A stretch of DNA of 64,000 nt, from the NCBI RefSeq assembly GCF_021173085.1, contig NZ_CP076413.1, positions 1,922,001-1,986,000 of the forward strand, given 5' to 3'. The translations under genes and the position numbers were made by a program. The stretch is from Ralstonia wenshanensis (GTDB lineage: Bacteria; Pseudomonadota; Gammaproteobacteria; Burkholderiales; Burkholderiaceae). Below are positions 60,541-64,000 of the stretch, in pieces; position 1 is the stretch's first letter; each line of letters starts with the position of its first letter. The notes beneath the pieces were generated by a model. It did no database searches. It had not been told where the DNA came from and saw only the letters and a program-made list of their open reading frames with translations.

Positions 60541-61390
60541 AACGCCCCAGATAGGATTCGATCACTCGCTCATCGCGCTTGACGGCGTCGAGCGTGCCTT
60601 CGGCCAGGACGCTGCCTTCGGCCAGCACGGTCACGCGCCCTTCCGCTCCCGCCAGCGCGGCGACGAACTCCATATCGTGCTCCACGACCATGATCGAGCA
60701 CGTGCCGCGCAGGCCATTGAGGAGTGCGGCGAGCTGCATCGTCTCTTCATCCGTCATGCCGGCAACAGGCTCATCGAGCAGCAGCAGTTGCGGCTGCTGC
60801 ATCAACAGCATGCCGATCTCAAGCCGCTGCTTCTGCCCGTGCGAGAGCAGCCCGGCGGGCCGATAGGCCTCCGCTTCCAGGTGGATGCGGCCGAGCGTTT
60901 CTTCGATGCGCTGACGGCCGTCGTTCAGCAGACGCGCGCGCAGCGACACCCACCAGCGCTTGTCGGCCTTCATCGCCAGTTCCAGGTTTTCCCACACGGT
61001 GTGCTGCTCGAACACGGTCGGTTTCTGGAACTTGCGGCCGATGCCGATCTGCGCGATGCGCGGTTCGGTCAGGCGCAGCAGGTCGATGGTCTGGCCAAGG
61101 AAGACGCGGCCCGTCACGTCGGCATTGCGCGGCCCGGTCTTGCCGGTAATCACGTCCATCATCGTGGTCTTGCCCGCGCCGTTGGGGCCGATGATGCAAC
61201 GCAGCTCGCCGTGGTCGATCGACAGCGTGAGCGCGTTCAGCGCGCGAAAGCCGCCGAAGCGCACCGTCACGTCTTCGAGGTACAGGATGGCGCCGTGCGA
61301 GACGTCGATGGTGTCCGGCTCGACCAGGTGGCCCATGCCGGTGGCGGTGCCAGTCTCCGCGCGGTCGGGAAGTTCGGTGAACGTGCTCAT
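60539..61390 (-). CDS. urtD: Urea ABC transporter ATP-binding protein UrtD
   Basis: A 283-residue LivG-type ATPase. Walker A is GPNGAGKTTMMDVITG, the signature region LSHGQKQRLEIGMLL and Walker B LLLLDEPVAGM. The N-terminal ~35 residues are an extra hydrophilic stretch. The stop codon is contained in the end of a repeat element. It overlaps urtC by 4 bp. Confidence 0.93.
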   Translation of the reverse strand: MSTFTELPDRAETGTATGMGHLVEPDTIDVSHGAILYLEDVTVRFGGFRALNALTLSIDHGELRCIIGPNGAGKTTMMDVITGKTGPRNADVTGRVFLGQTIDLLRLTEPRIAQIGIGRKFQKPTVFEQHTVWENLELAMKADKRWWVSLRARLLNDGRQRIEETLGRIHLEAEAYRPAGLLSHGQKQRLEIGMLLMQQPQLLLLDEPVAGMTDEETMQLAALLNGLRGTCSIMVVEHDMEFVAALAGAEGRVTVLAEGSVLAEGTLDAVKRDERVIESYLGR

Positions 61391-62556
61391 GCGTGGTCTC
61401 CGGTGACGGTCGCGGCTTCAGGCGACTTGGCTTGCGTGGGCGTGCGCCGCTTCATCCGCAGCTGGCCCATCAGCCCCAGCACGCCGTTCGGCAGATACAG
61501 CGTCACCAGCACGAAGATCGCACCGAGCACGAACAGCCAGTATTCCGGCACCCATGCGGTGAGCAACGTCTTGGCCCCGTTGACGAGGAAGGCGCCGATG
61601 ATCGGGCCGATCAACGTGCCGCGCCCGCCAACGGCCACCCACACGGCCATCTCGATGGAGTTGCCCGGCGACATCTCGCCCGGGTTGATGATGCCGACCT
61701 GCGGCACGTAGAGCGCCCCGGCAATACCGCACAGCACGGCCGAGAACGTCCAGACGAACAGCTTGTAGCCGAGCGGGTTGTAGCCGGAGAACATCACGCG
61801 CGCTTCGGCATCGCGAATGGCAGTGACCACGCGGCCGAACTTGGACGTGACGATGGCGCGGCACGCGATGAACGCCAGCACCAGCGCCACGAACGTCGCC
61901 ACGAACAGCACGGTGCGCGTGGGCAACGCCGAGATCGGGAAGCCGAGGATGCGCTTGAAATCGGTAAAGCCGTTGTTGCCGCCAAAGCCCGTCTCGTTGC
62001 GGAAGAACAGCAGCATGGCCGCATACGTCATCGCCTGCGTAATGATCGACAGGTACACGCCTTTGACGCGTGAGCGGAAGGCGAAGAAGCCAAACAGCCA
62101 CGCCAGCACACCGGGCACCAGAATCACCAGCAGCATGGCCCAGGCAAAGTGCTCGGTGCCGTGCCAGAACCACGGTAGTTCCTTCCAGTCGAGGAAGACC
62201 ATGAAGTCGGGCAGATCGCTCTTGTACACGCCTTCTCGGCCGATGGAGCGCATCAGGTACATGCCCATGGCATAGCCGCCCAGCGCAAAGAAAACGCCGT
62301 GGCCGAGGCTGAGGATGCCGCAGTAGCCCCACACCAGATCGAGTGCCAGAGCCGCCAGGGCGTAACACATGATCTTGCCGATGAGCGTGAGCGCATACGC
62401 CGACAGATGCAGCGGGCTGCCTTCCGGCACAAGAAGCGCGCACACCGGCGCACCAATGCACACGATGAGCGACACGAGCACCAGCGCAGACCACCCGCGC
62501 CGCGACAGCAGCGGCATGCGCGCCGGAATATCGAGAGAGAACTTGGTTGTCGTCAT
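61387..62556 (-). CDS. urtC: Urea ABC transporter permease UrtC
   Basis: A 389-residue LivM-type permease with about ten membrane helices; YCGILSLGHGVFFALGGYAMGMYL and the conserved AGALYVPQVGIINPGEMSP are typical. It follows urtB by 1 bp and overlaps urtD by 4 bp. Confidence 0.93.
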   Translation of the reverse strand: MTTTKFSLDIPARMPLLSRRGWSALVLVSLIVCIGAPVCALLVPEGSPLHLSAYALTLIGKIMCYALAALALDLVWGYCGILSLGHGVFFALGGYAMGMYLMRSIGREGVYKSDLPDFMVFLDWKELPWFWHGTEHFAWAMLLVILVPGVLAWLFGFFAFRSRVKGVYLSIITQAMTYAAMLLFFRNETGFGGNNGFTDFKRILGFPISALPTRTVLFVATFVALVLAFIACRAIVTSKFGRVVTAIRDAEARVMFSGYNPLGYKLFVWTFSAVLCGIAGALYVPQVGIINPGEMSPGNSIEMAVWVAVGGRGTLIGPIIGAFLVNGAKTLLTAWVPEYWLFVLGAIFVLVTLYLPNGVLGLMGQLRMKRRTPTQAKSPEAATVTGDHA

Positions 62557-62557
62557 A

Positions 62558-64000
62558 TCAGGCCTCGGCGCTGCGGCCTTTGAGGGCGAACAGGCCCTGC
62601 GGACGCTTCTGGATGAACAGCACGATCAGCACCAGCACGATGATCTTCGCCAGCACCGCGCCATAGAACGGCTCGATGAATTTGTTGATAAGGCCCAGCC
62701 CGAACGCACCGATGATCGTGCCCGCCAGCTGCCCCACCCCGCCCAGCACCACGGCCATGAAGGAATCGATGATGTAGCTCTGGCCGAGGTCCGGCCCGAC
62801 GTTGCCGATCTGCGAGAGTGCGCAGCCGCCCAGCCCGGCAATGCCCGCGCCGAATGCAAACGCGTAGCTGTCGACCTTCCACGTACGCACGCCAACGCAG
62901 GCCGCCATCGTGCGGTTCTGCGTGGTGGCACGCACGAACAGTCCCAGGCGCGTGCGGTTGAGCACCGCCCAGGCAATCGCCACCACGGCCAGCGCAAACA
63001 GCAGGATGACGAGCCGGTTATACGGCAGCACAAGGCCCTGCGTCAGGGCAACGCCGCCGCTCATCCAGCTCGGGTTGGCAACCTCCACGTTCTGCGCACC
63101 GAAGATGGAGCGCACCGCCTGCATCAACAGCAGGCTGATCCCGAAGGTGGCGAGCAGCGTTTCGAGCGGGCGGCCATACAGGTGACGCAGCACCAGCCGC
63201 TCCAGCGCAAAGCCGACGATGGCCGCCGCCAGGAAGGCCGCAGGCAGCGCTGCCGGGAGATACCAGTCGAACGCGTTCGGAAAGTAGTTGCGGAAGATCG
63301 TTTGCACCACGTACGTGGCGTACGCACCGATCATCAGGAACTCGCCGTGCGCCATGTTGATGACGCCGATGAGCCCGTAGGTGATGGCCAGCCCGAGCGC
63401 CGCGAGCAGCAGCACCGAACCCAGGCTCAGTCCGGCAAACAGGTTGCCGATCAGTTCTGATTTGCGCTCCTGTGCAGCCAGACTGTCGAGCGCTTGCTGT
63501 GCGGCGGCACGCAGCTCATTGTCGGCGCCGCTGTCCTTGGCAAGCAACGGGGCGATGCGCTGGCGCGTCTGCGGATTCGTATCGGCGGCGAGCAACTTCA
63601 GCGCTTCGAGCTTCTCGGCATGTGTGCCGTCGTCGAGCGCGAGATTGGCCCACAACAGGTGCAGCTTGGTACGCAATTCCGGATCGGTTTCATGCTTGCG
63701 TGCCGCGTCGACAATGGGGCGCGACGCCGTCTCGGGATGCGCGAGCAACGTATCGACGGCCTGCGCGCGCACGGCACGGTCGGGCGATTGCAGCACGAAG
63801 CCGCTCGCCGCGCTGTCCACTTGCGCACGCAGGGCATTGTTCAGTGTGAGGGATTGCAGATCGTCGGCCTTGACGGTGACGGGCTGGCCGGTGATCGCGT
63901 CCAGGTACTTGTCGCCGTCCTGACGCACCATGCCGGCGGCGGGCGCGAAGAACAGCGCGTCATTCTGCAAGGCTTGCAGGATCGGGCCGGCCTGCTCCGC
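62558..64000 (-). CDS. urtB: Urea ABC transporter permease UrtB (runs off right edge)
   Basis: A LivH-type permease; 480 residues are visible and the frame stays open to the window edge. The C-terminal two thirds holds the helices (GLAITYGLIGVINMAHGEFLM, MQAVRSIFGAQNVEV). The N-terminal ~185 visible residues form an extra domain with Ala/Leu-rich helical repeats, as in proteobacterial UrtB, perhaps a periplasmic partner for UrtA. The true start and urtA lie outside. Confidence 0.92.
   Translation of the reverse strand, partial: AEQAGPILQALQNDALFFAPAAGMVRQDGDKYLDAITGQPVTVKADDLQSLTLNNALRAQVDSAASGFVLQSPDRAVRAQAVDTLLAHPETASRPIVDAARKHETDPELRTKLHLLWANLALDDGTHAEKLEALKLLAADTNPQTRQRIAPLLAKDSGADNELRAAAQQALDSLAAQERKSELIGNLFAGLSLGSVLLLAALGLAITYGLIGVINMAHGEFLMIGAYATYVVQTIFRNYFPNAFDWYLPAALPAAFLAAAIVGFALERLVLRHLYGRPLETLLATFGISLLLMQAVRSIFGAQNVEVANPSWMSGGVALTQGLVLPYNRLVILLFALAVVAIAWAVLNRTRLGLFVRATTQNRTMAACVGVRTWKVDSYAFAFGAGIAGLGGCALSQIGNVGPDLGQSYIIDSFMAVVLGGVGQLAGTIIGAFGLGLINKFIEPFYGAVLAKIIVLVLIVLFIQKRPQGLFALKGRSAEA

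Noticed and set aside
59660-61711. 683-codon open frame antisense to the urt ATPase genes
   Set aside because: Covers urtE, the repeat, urtD and part of urtC; no coding signature.

Overview
The window is a GC-rich, gene-dense stretch of a beta-proteobacterial chromosome. The gene order purF-cvpA-SPOR-folC-accD-trpA-methyltransferase-trpB-trpF-truA-fimV-asd-leuBDC-gltA-sdhE-sdhBADC and the individual protein sequences point to Burkholderiaceae, most likely a Ralstonia (inference from recalled synteny, not from a search). No rRNA, tRNA, CRISPR array or complete insertion sequence was seen.

Region 1 (1-22300, all minus strand) is core metabolism: purine synthesis (purF, partial at the left edge), folate (folC), acetyl-CoA carboxylase beta (accD), tryptophan (trpF-trpB-MTase-trpA), tRNA pseudouridine synthase (truA), the polar landmark protein FimV, aspartate semialdehyde dehydrogenase, leucine synthesis (leuC-leuD-leuB) and the TCA block sdhCDAB-sdhE-gltA. 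An orphan beta-class DNA methyltransferase sits between trpB and trpA. Rho-independent terminators separate accD/folC, fimV/truA and leuB/asd and follow gltA. A further hairpin lies between sdhB and sdhE.

Region 2 (22500-32600) is a second TCA/propionate block: a HutC-type GntR regulator divergent from mdh, with a perfect 16-bp palindrome beside the mdh promoter; then a CoA-ester lyase, prpB, an MliC-like periplasmic protein, a small unknown gene with strong RNA secondary structure, acnA, a short Pro/Ala-rich membrane protein and a DUF2863-type protein.

Region 3 (32700-52400) is accessory and catabolic: an orphan oligopeptide-type binding protein, a lipoprotein, an M14 carboxypeptidase, yaaA, a PIN-domain protein, a PLP aminotransferase, two glutathione transferases, and a CoA/fatty-acid cluster (3-hydroxyacyl-CoA dehydrogenase, enoyl-CoA hydratase, histidine phosphatase, APH-type kinase, VOC protein, atypical SDR, two LysR regulators, thioesterase, ACAD10/11-type dehydrogenase). 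The kinase and dehydrogenase look like the separated halves of the ACAD10/11 system that removes 4-hydroxyl groups from acyl-CoAs. An MDR oxidoreductase with a divergent LysR gene and a small lipoprotein close the region.

Region 4 (52450-64000, all minus) is a urea uptake and urease locus, transcribed urtB-urtC-urtD-urtE-ureD-ureA-ureJ-ureB-ureC-ureE-ureF-ureG; urtB runs off the right edge. Between ureC and ureE lie 1.14 kb of non-coding repeats: a 21-bp minisatellite with palindromic units, two inverted copies of a ~205-bp hairpin element whose stems differ by compensatory changes, and a 46-copy hexanucleotide microsatellite between them. Another dispersed-looking repeat fills the urtD-urtE gap. 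These repeats are the least explained part of the window.
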